A stretch of DNA of 64,000 nt from Streptomyces mirabilis. Lineage in GTDB: Bacteria > Actinomycetota > Actinomycetes > Streptomycetales > Streptomycetaceae. The translations under genes were made by a program, and so were the position numbers. Where the stretch lies: contig NZ_JBCJKP010000001.1 in NCBI RefSeq assembly GCF_039503195.1, forward strand, positions 5,146,001 through 5,210,000, written 5' to 3'. The notes under the pieces are model-generated. The model was not told the DNA's origin, did not search any database, and saw nothing but the letters and a program-made list of their open reading frames with translations. Below are positions 6,226 through 15,700 of the stretch, one piece after another. The first letter of the stretch is position 1. Each line of letters opens with the position of its first letter.

Positions 6226-8475
6226 TCAGCCGTTGCGCTTCCAGCGGGGCTTCTCGTCGCGGCGGCCGAAGGAGCCGGTGCCGGTACCCGTGCCGGTACC
6301 GGTGCCGGTACCGGTGCCGGTGCCGCGGTGGTCGTCGCGACGGCCGTACGGGCGGTCGTGGCTGCCGGCGCGGAAACCGCTGGAGGGACGGTTGTCCTGG
6401 CGGTCGCGGTTGAAGGGACGGTCGCTGCCACGGTGACCGCCACGGTCGTCGCGACGCTCGAAGGAGCGGCCGGCGGTGCCACGGTCGTTGTCACGGCGGA
6501 AGCCGGAGCCACCGCGGTCGTCACGACGCTCGAACGAACGACCACCACGGTCGCCGTCCCGACGGTCGCGGTCGAAGCCGCCACGGTCGTCACGACGGTC
6601 GTTGTCCCGGCGGAAGCCGGAACCACCACGGTCGTCACGACGCTCGAACGAACGACCACCACGGTCATCACGACGGTCGTTGTCCCGACGGAAGCCGGAA
6701 CCACCACGGTCGTCACGACGCTCGAACGAACGACCACCACGGTCATCACGACGGTCGTTGTCCCGACGGAAGCCGGAACCACCACGGTCGTCACGACGCT
6801 CGAACGAACGACCACCACGGTCATCACGACGGTCGTTGTCCCGACGGAAGCCAGAGCCACCACGGTCGTCACGACGCTCGAAGTTGCCCCGCTCGTCACG
6901 GCGCTGACGCGGCTCGTAGGACGAACGTTCGGCGACGGGCTGCTCGGACACGGCCGGCGTCTCGGCCGCGGCCTCGGCCACCGCCTGCTCCGCCAGGGCC
7001 TCCGCGGCCGCGACGACCGCCGCCTCCGGGTCCTCGCCCCGCTCGCGCGCGGCACGGGCCACCAGACGGTCGGCCTCCCCACGCAGCTCGACCGCACGAC
7101 GCTGCGCGCGCTCCAGCTCCTTGGTGAGCTGCGAGACCTCACGCTCGGCCTGCTGCGCGGCGTCGCCTGCCGACTGGGCCTGGACCTCGGTCATCGACCG
7201 GGCGCCGGTGATCTCGGCGACCTCGGGCTCGAAGGCCGTACCGGAGTTGATGATGTGACGCGCGGCGTCGACGCCCGCGTCCTCCATCAGCCGGAAGATC
7301 TGACGACGCTGGTGCGGCAGGGAGAGGGACACCACGGTTCCGCTGCGGCCCGCACGGGCCGTACGGCCGGAGCGGTGCAGGTAGTCCTTGTGGTCACCGG
7401 CCGGGTCCACGTTCAGGACGAGGTCGATGCCGTCGACGTGGATACCGCGGGCGGCGACGTCGGTCGCGACGAGCGCGTTGACGTAACCGTCCTTGAAGTC
7501 GGCCAGCGTCCGGGTCCGCGCGCCCTGGGTCATGCCGCCGTGCAGCGCGTCGGCCTTCACACCGGCGTCGCGCAGCTGCTCGGCGATACGGTCGGCGCCC
7601 AGCTGGGTGCGGACGAAGATGATCGTGCGGCCCTTGCGGGAGGCGATCGCGGCGGTGACCGGCGCCTTGTCCTTGGGCTTCACGATGAGGATGTGGTGGG
7701 ACATCGTCGTGACGTTGCCCTGGGCGCTGTCGACCTCGTGCGTGACCGGGTTGGTCAGGTAGCGCTTGACCAGCGTGGAGATCTCGTTCTCCATGGTGGC
7801 CGAGAACAGCATCCGCTGGCCGCCCGCCGGGATCTGGTCGAACAGCTCGGTGACCTCGGGCAGGAAGCCCAGGTCGGACATCTGGTCGGCCTCGTCGAGA
7901 ACGGCCACCTGGACGTTCTCCAGCGAGCAGGCGCCGCGGTTGATGATGTCGCGCAGGCGGCCCGGGGTGGCGACGAGGACGTCGACGCCGCGCTCCAGGG
8001 CGTAGATCTGGTTGCCCATCGACGTACCGCCGCAGACGACCTTCATCTTCAGGCCGAGGACGTCGCCGTAGGGCTGCAGCGCGTCGGCGACCTGCATGGC
8101 CAGCTCACGGGTCGGCGTGAGGATGACGGCGCGCGGCTTCTTCTTCTCGGTGTGACCGCCGGCGAGCCGCGCCAGGGTCGGCAGACCGAAGGAGAGGGTC
8201 TTGCCGGAGCCGGTGCGGCCACGGCCGAGGATGTCCTTGCCGGCCAGGGCGTCCGGGATGGTCGCGGCCTGGATCGGGAACGGGGTGGTCACACCGTTCT
8301 GGGCGAGCTTGCGGACGACGCCCTCGGGGAGGCCGAGGGAGTCGAAGGTGATCTCGGGGGCGGCCTCGACGGCCTCGACCGTCTCCACGGTCTCGACGGC
8401 GGCCTGGACGCCCTCGTTGTTGTCGTTCTCGTTGTTCTCGGGCACGACGACGTGATCAGTACTGGAAACAGACAT
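6226..8475 (-). CDS. DEAD-box ATP-dependent RNA helicase with RGG/RDD-rich repetitive tail
   Basis: A 749-residue protein. The N-terminal 40 residues are acidic (VETVETVEAVEAAPE). A full DEAD-box core follows: the Q motif (FPIQAATIP), Walker A (GRTGSGKT), PTRELAMQ, VLDEADQMSDLGF, LFSATM and HRSGRTARAG. After about residue 460 a charged coiled-coil-like region leads to a tail of five copies of a 26-residue RSFERRDDRGG-GSGFRRDND unit. A run of alternating Gly-Thr precedes the end PRWKRNG. Such tails bind RNA non-specifically; the family remodels mRNA or ribosomes, often in the cold. The ATG at 8475 fits homologous N-termini. The upstream in-frame extension lies in the leader. A long GC-rich leader precedes it. 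Confidence 0.93.
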   Translation of the reverse strand: MSVSSTDHVVVPENNENDNNEGVQAAVETVETVEAVEAAPEITFDSLGLPEGVVRKLAQNGVTTPFPIQAATIPDALAGKDILGRGRTGSGKTLSFGLPTLARLAGGHTEKKKPRAVILTPTRELAMQVADALQPYGDVLGLKMKVVCGGTSMGNQIYALERGVDVLVATPGRLRDIINRGACSLENVQVAVLDEADQMSDLGFLPEVTELFDQIPAGGQRMLFSATMENEISTLVKRYLTNPVTHEVDSAQGNVTTMSHHILIVKPKDKAPVTAAIASRKGRTIIFVRTQLGADRIAEQLRDAGVKADALHGGMTQGARTRTLADFKDGYVNALVATDVAARGIHVDGIDLVLNVDPAGDHKDYLHRSGRTARAGRSGTVVSLSLPHQRRQIFRLMEDAGVDAARHIINSGTAFEPEVAEITGARSMTEVQAQSAGDAAQQAEREVSQLTKELERAQRRAVELRGEADRLVARAARERGEDPEAAVVAAAEALAEQAVAEAAAETPAVSEQPVAERSSYEPRQRRDERGNFERRDDRGGSGFRRDNDRRDDRGGRSFERRDDRGGSGFRRDNDRRDDRGGRSFERRDDRGGSGFRRDNDRRDDRGGRSFERRDDRGGSGFRRDNDRRDDRGGFDRDRRDGDRGGRSFERRDDRGGSGFRRDNDRGTAGRSFERRDDRGGHRGSDRPFNRDRQDNRPSSGFRAGSHDRPYGRRDDHRGTGTGTGTGTGTGTGTGSFGRRDEKPRWKRNG
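6276..6326. repeat. GGTACC/GGTGCC-type hexamer repeat coding for poly(Gly-Thr)
   Basis: Tandem hexamers of the form CCGGTG/CCGGTA lie within the helicase tail and encode alternating Gly-Thr. Copy-number change would be in frame. The 37.9-kb membrane protein gene carries an analogous Gly-Thr hexamer tract. Confidence 0.85.
6470..6890. repeat. 78-bp tandem repeats within the helicase gene
   Basis: Four near-identical and one diverged copy of a 78-bp unit (26 codons) encode the RDD/RGG-rich tail. The three central copies (about 6660-6890) are almost base-identical, so this tract should vary in length between strains and is prone to assembly collapse. Confidence 0.9.
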
Positions 8476-8833
8476 GCGAAATGCGAACCTTCCGGAGTTC
8501 TTCGGCACGCGCCCAAACTCCGTGAAGTCGCAATCGACCGCCTCTATGCGGTCCGGCCACGGCAAGGGAGAGTACGCGCCACACGCGGCGCTCTCTGCAA
8601 TGGCGCCGGGCAAATGGGATCAAACGATCTACCACCATACGCACCCCCCACCCCTGAAGGCAAACTGACCCCCAAAGGGGCAGGTCAGGCACGCAGGGCA
8701 GGTCTTACGTCTGCTGGCAGAGGGTGCAACACCAGCGGTGGGCGAGCGTATTCCCGCCCCCTCCGCCGACTTTCCCGCGCCCCCTCCGCTCGTCGACCCT
8801 GCGCCCCTCCCCGCCGCCCGTCCACCACCCCGT
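8476..8833. other. Intergenic region and leader of helicase gene
   Basis: A 358-nt stretch without a convincing gene. It contains the helicase leader, GC-rich inverted repeats (GAGAGTACGCG...CGCTCTC near 8567-8595; CCCCAAAGGGG near 8671) and the 3' flank of the lipoprotein gene. The length would suit a regulated 5' UTR, as in cold-shock helicase genes, but no known riboswitch motif is recognised. Confidence 0.4.
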
Positions 8834-9355
8834 TCACGCCGGTTGGCCCGCCTGCGGCGCCGGCTGCCGATCCACCAGTTGCGTGGTCTGCTCATGCGCC
8901 GAGGACGAGGGCTCAGCCGTGGTCGGATCGGGCGTCGGCGTCACGGGCGGTGGCGGAGGAGGGGGCGGCGGAGTCGGATCGGACGTGGCATGCGTGGGAC
9001 TCGGCACCCCGTTCGACGGCGGAGGCTGCTCCGGCTGCCCCTTGCCGTCCCCCTTGCCCGTCGCCCTGGTGGACGGCTTCGCACCGCCGGAGGCCGACGC
9101 GGACGCGGACGCCGACCCGGAGGCGTGCTCACCGGGCTTGGCGGAGGCGCCGCCCTTCACACCCGTCCCTCCGTGGAACCCGCCACCGCCCCCGCTCTCC
9201 GCGGACCCCCCGTCGGGGGCCTGACCGCCGTGCCGCCCCGCCGAGTGCGCGGGTCCGGGCCGGCCCGCGTCGTCACCCACGCTCATACAGCCGGCGGCGG
9301 ACGCGACGACGATGACCGTGGCGGCCAGACGGACGGGTACGTACAAGGCGCGCAC
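8834..9355 (-). CDS. Putative lipoprotein with low-complexity Ser/Ala/Pro region
   Basis: A 173-residue protein. From the GTG at 9355 (RALYVPVRLAATVIVVASAA) a short hydrophobic segment ends in the lipobox-like SAAGC. The rest is low complexity: a GGGGGFHGG stretch, alternating Ser-Ala (SGSASASASASGG) and a poly-proline run of nine. It looks like a cell-wall-spanning, disordered surface lipoprotein. The start is chosen because GGAGG lies 9 nt upstream; the open frame to 9526 crosses a dispersed palindromic repeat. No functional domain is seen. Confidence 0.65.
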   Translation of the reverse strand: MRALYVPVRLAATVIVVASAAGCMSVGDDAGRPGPAHSAGRHGGQAPDGGSAESGGGGGFHGGTGVKGGASAKPGEHASGSASASASASGGAKPSTRATGKGDGKGQPEQPPPSNGVPSPTHATSDPTPPPPPPPPPVTPTPDPTTAEPSSSAHEQTTQLVDRQPAPQAGQPA

Positions 9356-9370
9356 GGGCAGCCACCTCCG

Positions 9371-9412
9371 GAGGGGGTCTCCCCTGCTCGGCGAGGCCGA
9401 GACCCTGGGGAT
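9371..9412. repeat. Dispersed Streptomyces palindromic repeat, copy 1
   Basis: The 42-nt sequence follows the pattern GAGGGGGTCTCCCCTGCTCG...CCGAGACCCTGGGG. It matches the second copy at 25697-25740 in order and spacing. It lies in the leader of the lipoprotein gene, abutting its ribosome binding site. Elements of this type are common in Streptomyces genomes. Confidence 0.75.
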
Positions 9413-9526
9413 GGATCGGGGAGTCCCCCTGCCCAACTCCCGGCGCCCACAAGAGGACACGCGGGAACATGACACACGTCCCGAGCCCCAGGGGGCGTCG
9501 GCCCCCGCCACCCACTCCCCGCTCAC

Positions 9527-9877
9527 TCACCCGTAGCCGAGCGCGTGCAACCGTTCGTCGTCGATCCCGAAGTGATGCGCGATCTCGTGCACCACGGTGA
9601 CCTCGGTCTCCGCGACCGCGTCCTCCCGCGTCTCGCACATCCGCAGGGTCGGCCCCCGGTAGATCGTGATCCGATCCGGCAGCACCCCCGCGTACCACTC
9701 CCCCCGATCGGTCAGCGGAGTTCCCTCGTAGAGCCCGAGCAGCTCGGGATCGGCGGGGTCGGGCTCGTCCTCGACGAACACCGCCACGTTGTCCATCAAC
9801 CGCGTCAGCTCCGGCGGAATCCGGTCCAGCGCCTCGGCGACCAGTTCCTCGAACTCCTCGCGCGTCATCTCCAGCAC
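9527..9877 (-). CDS. Small metallopeptidase-family (zincin) protein
   Basis: A 116-residue protein starting MLEMTREEFEELVAEALDRI, with the zinc motif VVHEIAHHFGIDDERL (HExxH plus a following His and Asp) near residue 97. It is a minimal zincin of the DUF1025/PF06262 type common in actinobacteria. There is no signal peptide, so it is cytoplasmic. The substrate is unknown. GTG at 9877 is chosen over ATG at 9868 by resemblance to relatives; a long upstream open frame lacks a coding pattern. It is divergent from the metallophosphoesterase gene. Confidence 0.85.
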   Translation of the reverse strand: MLEMTREEFEELVAEALDRIPPELTRLMDNVAVFVEDEPDPADPELLGLYEGTPLTDRGEWYAGVLPDRITIYRGPTLRMCETREDAVAETEVTVVHEIAHHFGIDDERLHALGYG

Positions 9878-9971
9878 ACGGCCATTGTCCGGTACGACCG
9901 CCTCGCAGGAGAGTCGACGACAGCCCCGTACACCCCGCATACCCACCCCCGCACTTGGGCATACGGGACCA

Positions 9972-11609
9972 ATGGCCCGCGTCCCCGCTGCCGTCACCAC
10001 CGCCACATCCGCCGTCACCGCCTCCCTGTCCGCCGTCATCACCGCCCTGACCCGCACACGCCGCCCCCGCCCCACCCCGCACCTCCGCCGCCGCCTCCGC
10101 CTCAGCTCCCGCCGCTCTCCCCGCTTCCGCCCCGTCACCGAGGAACTCGTCCAGCAGCCGAACCCGTACACCCGTGCGCTCGGCCTGATGGCGGTCGTCC
10201 TCCTCGGCGCCTGGCTTGGCCTGCTGATCGTGGGCGATGTGCGCGTCCCGGTCGGCCCCATGGACACCACGATGACCCTGCGCCCCTCGGTCACCGGCGG
10301 CACCAAGATCAACGTCTCCCCGCTCGGCGCCCTGGAGCTGAACAGCCACATCGCCCCGGTCCGCCTCGACGTGAACGTCGACCAGCTCGACCCCGTCCGC
10401 GCGCAGGCCCTGGTCGACCACCCCGAGCGGCTCTCGGGCCTGCAGGACGAGGTCGCGCACGACGTCGAGCACGGCACGCTCGACCTGGCCGTACGGTCCT
10501 GCGTCGCGGTCGTGGCGGGCGCCACGGCCCTCGGCCTCGCGGTCTACCGCCGCCCGCGCCGCGCCCTGGCCGCCGGCGGCCTGGCCCTCACCCTGCTCAC
10601 CGCCTCGGGTGCGACGGCCTTCGCGACCTGGAACCCGAACTCGGTGCTGGAACCGAGGTTCTCAGGACTGCTCTCCTCCGCACCCTCCCTCGTCGGCAAC
10701 GCCCGCAACATCGTCAGCGAATTCAACGTCTACCAGGAGGAGTTGGCACGCCTGGTGACGAACGTGACGAAGCTCTACGACGTCACGTCCACGCTCCCGA
10801 CGTACGAGCCGGACCCGTCCACGATCCGGGTCCTGCACGTCTCCGACATCCACCTCAACCCCGCGAGCTGGAAGATCATCGCGTCGCTGGTGAAGCAGTA
10901 CTCGATCAATGTGATCGTCGACTCCGGCGACACCATGGACCACGGGACGTCGGCCGAGAACGGCTTCCTGGACTCCATCCCCGACCTGGGCGCGCCCTAC
11001 ATCTGGGTGCGCGGCAACCACGACAGCCTCGTCACCCAGCGCTACCTGGAACGCCTGAAGAACGTGCACGTCCTGGACGACGGCCGCGCGATCACGATCG
11101 CGGGCCTGCGCTTCGCCGGCATCGGCGACCCCCAGTTCACCCCCGACCGCTCGGTCGCCCCGGGCGGCGACGCGGCGGAGGATCTGGCCGGCGCCCGCCT
11201 GGCCTCCGCCCTCCGCGACCAGCGCACGGCAGGCACCCCCGTCGACATCGCCATCGCCCACGAGCCGTCGGCGGCCCGCGGGACGGACGGCGAGGTGCCC
11301 CTCGTCCTGGCCGGTCACCTCCACCACGAACAGATGGAGGTCATGAAGTACGGAACCCGCCTGCGCGTAGAGGGCTCGACGGGCGGCAGCGGCCTGCGCG
11401 CGATCGAGGGCAAGTACCCGGACCCCATCGAGGCCTCGGTCCTCTACGTCGACCGTGACACCCGCCGCCTCCAGGCCTGGGACGAGATCAAACTGGGGGG
11501 CCTGGGCCTGACGACGGCCGAGGTCAGCCGACACCTCCCGAAGGAGAACCAACCCGGCGCACCCCCGTCCTCCTCCCCCTCCCCGACCACCTCCACGAGC
11601 ACCCCGTAA
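9972..11609 (+). CDS. Membrane-anchored metallophosphoesterase
   Basis: A 545-residue protein. A basic N-terminus (RRPRPTPHLRRRLRLSSRR) precedes a transmembrane helix (ALGLMAVVLLGAWLGLLIV), an extracytoplasmic region of about 100 residues and two further hydrophobic segments. The calcineurin-like phosphoesterase domain is at about residues 285-505, with the metal motifs HVSDIHLNP, VDSGDTMD, WVRGNHDS, AIAHEP and LAGHLHH. The C-terminus is a Pro/Ser/Thr-rich tail. The substrate is unknown; relatives hydrolyse phosphodiesters or cell-envelope phospholipids. The ATG at 9972 is the first plausible start after the divergent promoter region. The gene ends 80 nt before a tRNA cluster. Confidence 0.88.
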   Translation: MARVPAAVTTATSAVTASLSAVITALTRTRRPRPTPHLRRRLRLSSRRSPRFRPVTEELVQQPNPYTRALGLMAVVLLGAWLGLLIVGDVRVPVGPMDTTMTLRPSVTGGTKINVSPLGALELNSHIAPVRLDVNVDQLDPVRAQALVDHPERLSGLQDEVAHDVEHGTLDLAVRSCVAVVAGATALGLAVYRRPRRALAAGGLALTLLTASGATAFATWNPNSVLEPRFSGLLSSAPSLVGNARNIVSEFNVYQEELARLVTNVTKLYDVTSTLPTYEPDPSTIRVLHVSDIHLNPASWKIIASLVKQYSINVIVDSGDTMDHGTSAENGFLDSIPDLGAPYIWVRGNHDSLVTQRYLERLKNVHVLDDGRAITIAGLRFAGIGDPQFTPDRSVAPGGDAAEDLAGARLASALRDQRTAGTPVDIAIAHEPSAARGTDGEVPLVLAGHLHHEQMEVMKYGTRLRVEGSTGGSGLRAIEGKYPDPIEASVLYVDRDTRRLQAWDEIKLGGLGLTTAEVSRHLPKENQPGAPPSSSPSPTTSTSTP

Positions 11610-11689
11610 ACCGTTTTGGCGATACCTCCCGCCATCCCATATGCTTCTCACGTCCCCGACGCGCTGAGAAGCGCCCAGGCGGGCCGATA

Positions 11690-11762
11690 GCCCTCATCGT
11701 CTAGCGGCCTAGGACGCCGCCCTTTCAAGGCGGTAGCACGGGTTCGAATCCCGTTGGGGGCA
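11690..11762 (+). tRNA. tRNA-Glu (TTC)
   Basis: A 73-nt cloverleaf with anticodon TTC in a CTTTCAA loop and T-arm ACGGGTTCGAATCCCGT. It is the first of three closely spaced tRNA genes (Glu, Asp, Phe), probably one transcript. Confidence 0.95.
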
Positions 11763-11809
11763 CGCAACACCGTGTGCGACACTGTTTTACGCGTCGCACG
11801 CAACAGCTT

Positions 11810-11884
11810 GGTCCTGTGGAGCAGTTTGGAGTGCTCGCCACCCTGTCAAGGTGGAGGCCGCGGGTTCAAATCCCGTCAGGACCG
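11810..11884 (+). tRNA. tRNA-Asp (GTC)
   Basis: A 75-nt cloverleaf with anticodon GTC (CTGTCAA loop) and discriminator G. It is identical in sequence to the second tRNA-Asp gene at 16838-16912. Confidence 0.95.
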
Positions 11885-11886
11885 CT

Positions 11887-11906
11887 GAGGTTTCACATGA
11901 AACCTC
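11887..11906. promoter_or_regulatory. Near-consensus parS site
   Basis: The perfect 9-bp inverted repeat GAGGTTTCA-CA-TGAAACCTC contains GTTTCACATGAAAC, one base different from the ParB-binding parS consensus GTTTCACGTGAAAC. It lies in the 24-nt spacer between tRNA-Asp and tRNA-Phe. Streptomyces parS sites cluster in the central chromosome, which is where this gene content belongs. Confidence 0.6.
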
Positions 11907-11908
11907 GT

Positions 11909-11985
11909 GGCTGGGTAGCTCAGTTGGTACGAGCGATCGCCTGAAAAGCGATAGGTCGCCGGTTCGACCCCGGCCCCAGCCACCA
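11909..11985 (+). tRNA. tRNA-Phe (GAA), CCA encoded
   Basis: A 77-nt cloverleaf with anticodon GAA in a CTGAAAA loop and T-arm GCCGGTTCGACCCCGGC. The terminal CCA is encoded. A hairpin terminator follows. Confidence 0.95.
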
Positions 11986-11989
11986 CACC

Positions 11990-12020
11990 GAAGGCCCCGT
12001 CCATTACGGACGGGGCCTTC
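11990..12020 (+). terminator. Terminator of tRNA cluster
   Basis: A 13-bp perfect stem (11990-12002 with 12008-12020) immediately downstream of tRNA-Phe. Confidence 0.75.
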
Positions 12021-12140
12021 GTCGTACCCCCGACGCCCTTCGATGCCCCGACACCCCGGCGAGCCGAACTTGGCATGCCCTGGGCAGGACACTACGTTCT
12101 GGCTGACCGGACATCGTGTGGTGGGCAAGGGGGACCAGTG

Positions 12141-12482
12141 ATGGTGGGCAAGGACGGGGCGAAGCCGATCAGGGAGCTCGACCTGGAGCGGTACCGGGCC
12201 CTGTACGGGCTGACGGCGGTCGTCCTGAGCAACTTCGCGATCGTCGCCGTCGCGATCGCCGGCGTATGGCGCCTGGGCGGCGACAAGTCGGTGATCATCG
12301 GCGTGCTGACGGCGGCCTTCACCGCGGTCAGCACGATGACCACGGCGTACCTGGGCATCAAGGCCGTCTCCAACACCGCCCAGGCCATGGCCCAGGGCGG
12401 CCCCCGCCGCACCCAGACACCCCCCGAGACCCCAACCCCCACGCCCCCGTCCCCCCGCACCCCTGACAACCCGCACCCCTGA
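12141..12482 (+). CDS. Small membrane protein of unknown function
   Basis: A 113-residue protein starting MVGKDGAKPIRELDLERYRA, with two hydrophobic helices (LYGLTAVVLSNFAIVAVAIAG; VIIGVLTAAFTAVSTMTTAY). A proline/threonine-rich tail of about 30 residues (ETPTPTPPSPRTP) follows. No domain is recognised. A purine-rich AAGGGGGA precedes the start; a GTG one codon upstream is also possible. It lies alone between a tRNA terminator and a large inverted repeat. Confidence 0.7.
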   Translation: MVGKDGAKPIRELDLERYRALYGLTAVVLSNFAIVAVAIAGVWRLGGDKSVIIGVLTAAFTAVSTMTTAYLGIKAVSNTAQAMAQGGPRRTQTPPETPTPTPPSPRTPDNPHP

Positions 12483-12544
12483 TCACCCGAACCCACCACG
12501 CGACGCGAAACCACCAAGGGCCCCGAGGCCGCCATGCGACGCGA

Positions 12545-12658
12545 GGGGCCGTGGCGGTGCGTCGCAAGCCCGTCGCTACGCCCGGATCGAGCAGCGGTTC
12601 GCATGCCCGGCCCCCGTCTGATCCCGCGGCGACGGGCTCGACGCACCGCCACGGCCCC
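12545..12658. repeat. Long inverted repeat (about 30-bp arms)
   Basis: The left arm 12545-12576 and right arm 12629-12658 are reverse complements apart from two extra bases on the left. They are separated by about 52 nt that can itself fold. It fills most of the 284-nt gene-free region before hrpA. No flanking direct repeat or transposase is seen. It could be a strong RNA structure, a bidirectional terminator or a defective mobile palindrome. Confidence 0.8.
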
Positions 12659-12766
12659 GACCCACCCACCGGCGCCAGGCGGCCCCACCACCGGCACCCG
12701 GCGCCCACGGGTCCCCAGATAAAGCACTCGCCAGTAATTTCGGCGAGGTGAGATCCTGGACGGCGT

Positions 12767-15700
12767 ATGTCTACGCATCCTGCCCCCGTCCTCGGCGACC
12801 TCGCCCCCCGCCTGGCCGAGCTGTCCCTGCGCGACGCGCACCGGCTCGGCCGCAGGCTCGAGGGCGCGCGCCGGATCCGCAAACCCGAAGCCCGCACCGC
12901 CGTGCTCGCCGAGATCGACGCGGAGGTCACCAAGGCCGAGGCCCGCATGGCCGAGCGCCGCACCCGCGTGCCCGCCGTCAGCTACCCCGAGCAGCTCCCG
13001 GTCAGCCAGAAGAAGTCCGACATCGCCGACGCCATACGCGACCACCAGGTCGTCATCGTCGCAGGTGAGACCGGCTCCGGAAAGACCACCCAGATCCCCA
13101 AGATCTGTCTCGAACTGGGCCGCGGCGTCCGCGGCATGATCGGCCACACCCAGCCCCGCCGCATCGCCGCCCGCACGGTCGCCGAGCGTGTGGCGGAGGA
13201 GCTGGACACCCCCCTGGGCGAGGCCGTCGGCTGGAAGGTCCGCTTCACCGACCAGGTGAACCCGGACGGCACCTTCGTCAAGCTCATGACGGACGGCATC
13301 CTGCTCGCCGAGATCCAGACGGACCGCGAGCTGCGCGCGTACGACACGATCATCATCGACGAGGCCCACGAGCGCTCCCTCAACATCGACTTCCTGCTCG
13401 GCTACCTCGCCCAGCTGCTGCCCAAGCGCCCGGACCTCAAGGTCGTCATCACGTCGGCCACGATCGACCCGGAGCGCTTCTCCCGCCACTTCGGCGACGC
13501 CCCGATCGTCGAGGTCAGCGGCCGTACGTACCCCGTGGAGGTCCGCTACCGTCCGCTCCTCGAAGAGGAGGGGGACGACGCCGACCGCGACCAGATCACC
13601 GCGATCACGGACGCGGTCGAGGAACTGCAGGCCGAGGGCAAGGGCGACATCCTGGTGTTCCTCTCCGGCGAACGCGAGATCCGCGACACGGCGGACGCGC
13701 TCACGAAGAAGAACTACCGCTTCACCGAGGTCCTCCCCCTCTACGCCCGCCTCTCCCACGCGGAGCAGCACCGCGTCTTCCAGCCCCACACCGGCCGCAG
13801 GATCGTTCTGGCGACCAACGTCGCCGAGACCTCGCTCACCGTCCCGGGCATCAAGTACGTCATCGACCCGGGCAACGCCCGCATCTCCAGATACAGCCAC
13901 CGCACCAAGGTCCAGCGCCTGCCCATCGAGCCGGTCTCACAGGCCAGCGCCAACCAGCGCAAGGGCCGTTGTGGCCGTACGTCGGACGGCATCTGCATCC
14001 GCCTGTACTCCGAGGACGACTTCAACACCCGCCCGGAGTTCACGGACGCGGAGATCCTCCGTACGAACCTGGCGAGCGTCATCCTCCAGATGACGGCGGC
14101 CGGCCTCGGCGACATCGAGAAGTTCCCCTTCATCGACCCGCCGGACCACCGCAACATCCGCGACGGCGTCCAACTCCTCCAGGAACTGGGCGCGCTGGAC
14201 CCGTCCCAGAAGGACGTACGCAAGCGCCTCACGGACACCGGCCGCAAGCTCGCCCAGCTCCCCGTCGACCCCCGGCTGGCCCGCATGGTCCTGGAGGCCG
14301 ACAAGAACGGCTGTGCGCGCGAGGTCATGGTGATCGCCGCGGCACTCTCCATCCAGGACCCGCGCGAGCGCCCCGCCGACAAGCAGACGCAGGCGGACCA
14401 GCAGCACGCCCGCTTCAGGGACGAGACGAGCGACTTCCTCGCCTTCCTCAACCTCTGGCGTTACGTCCGCGAACAGCAAAAGGAACGAGGATCGTCCGCC
14501 TTCCGCCGCATGTGCAAGCAGGAGTACCTCAACTTCCTGCGCATCCGCGAGTGGCAGGACATCTACTCCCAGCTCCGCACCGTCGCCAAGCAGATGGGCA
14601 TCCACCTCAACGAGGACGACGCGGCGGAGCAGAGTGTCCATGTCTCCCTCCTCGCCGGCCTGCTCTCGCACGTCGGCATGAAGGACGTGAAGGAGACCGG
14701 GGGCGAGAGCGGGAGGAGCACGGGCAAGAACGAGTACCTCGGCGCCCGCAACGCGAAGTTCGCGATCTTCCCGGGCTCGGCCCTCTTCAAGAAGCCCCCG
14801 CGTTTCGTGATGTCGGCCGAGCTGGTGGAGACCTCCCGTCTCTGGGCCCGGGTGAACGCCAGGATCGAACCCGAGTGGGTCGAACCCCTGGCGGAACACC
14901 TCCTCAAGCGCACCTACAGCGAACCGCACTGGGAGAAGGACCAGGCGGCCGTGATGGCGTACGAGAAGGTCACTCTCTACGGCGTCCCGATCGTCGCCCA
15001 ACGCAAGGTCAACTACGGCCGTATCGACCCCGAGACGAGCCGCGACCTCTTCATCCGCAACGCCCTCGTGGAGGGCGACTGGCGCACGCACCACAAGTTC
15101 TTCGCCGACAACCGCAAGCTCCTGACCGAGGTCGAGGAGCTGGAGCACCGTGCCCGCCGCCGGGACATCCTGGTCGACGACGAGACGCTGTTCGACTTCT
15201 ACGACCAGCGGGTGCCGGCCCACGTCGTGTCCGGCGCGCACTTCGACTCCTGGTGGAAGCACAAGCGCCATGACGAGCCCGAGCTCCTCGACTTCGAGCG
15301 TTCGATGCTCATCAACGAGAAGGCGGGGGCGGTCACCAAGGACGACTACCCCGACTCGTGGCGCCAGGGCCGCCTGAAGTTCCGGGTGACCTACCAGTTC
15401 GAGCCGGGCGCGGACGCCGACGGCGTCACGGTCCACATCCCGCTCCAGGTCCTGAACCAGGTGACGGACGAGGGCTTCGACTGGCAGATCCCGGGTCTGC
15501 GCGAAGAGGTGGTCACCGAGCTCATCCGTTCCCTCCCCAAGCCCATCCGCCGCAACTACGTGCCGGCCCCGAACTTCGCGAAGCGGTTCCTCGACCAGGC
15601 CGTGCCCCTTCAGGAGCCGCTGGCGACAACCCTCGCGCGTGAGCTCAAGCGGATGGTCGGCGTGCCGGTCACGGCCGACGACTTCGACTGGTCCCGCGTC

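Noticed and set aside
4357..9315. Very long plus-strand open frame (over 1600 codons) across the permease and helicase genes
   Set aside because: It is antisense to two well-supported genes and arises from GC-rich third-position bias. Its translation is low-complexity Arg/Gly/Val repeats with no domain.
12545..12658. Insertion sequence
   Set aside because: The inverted arms enclose only about 50 nt, with no transposase and no target-site duplication.
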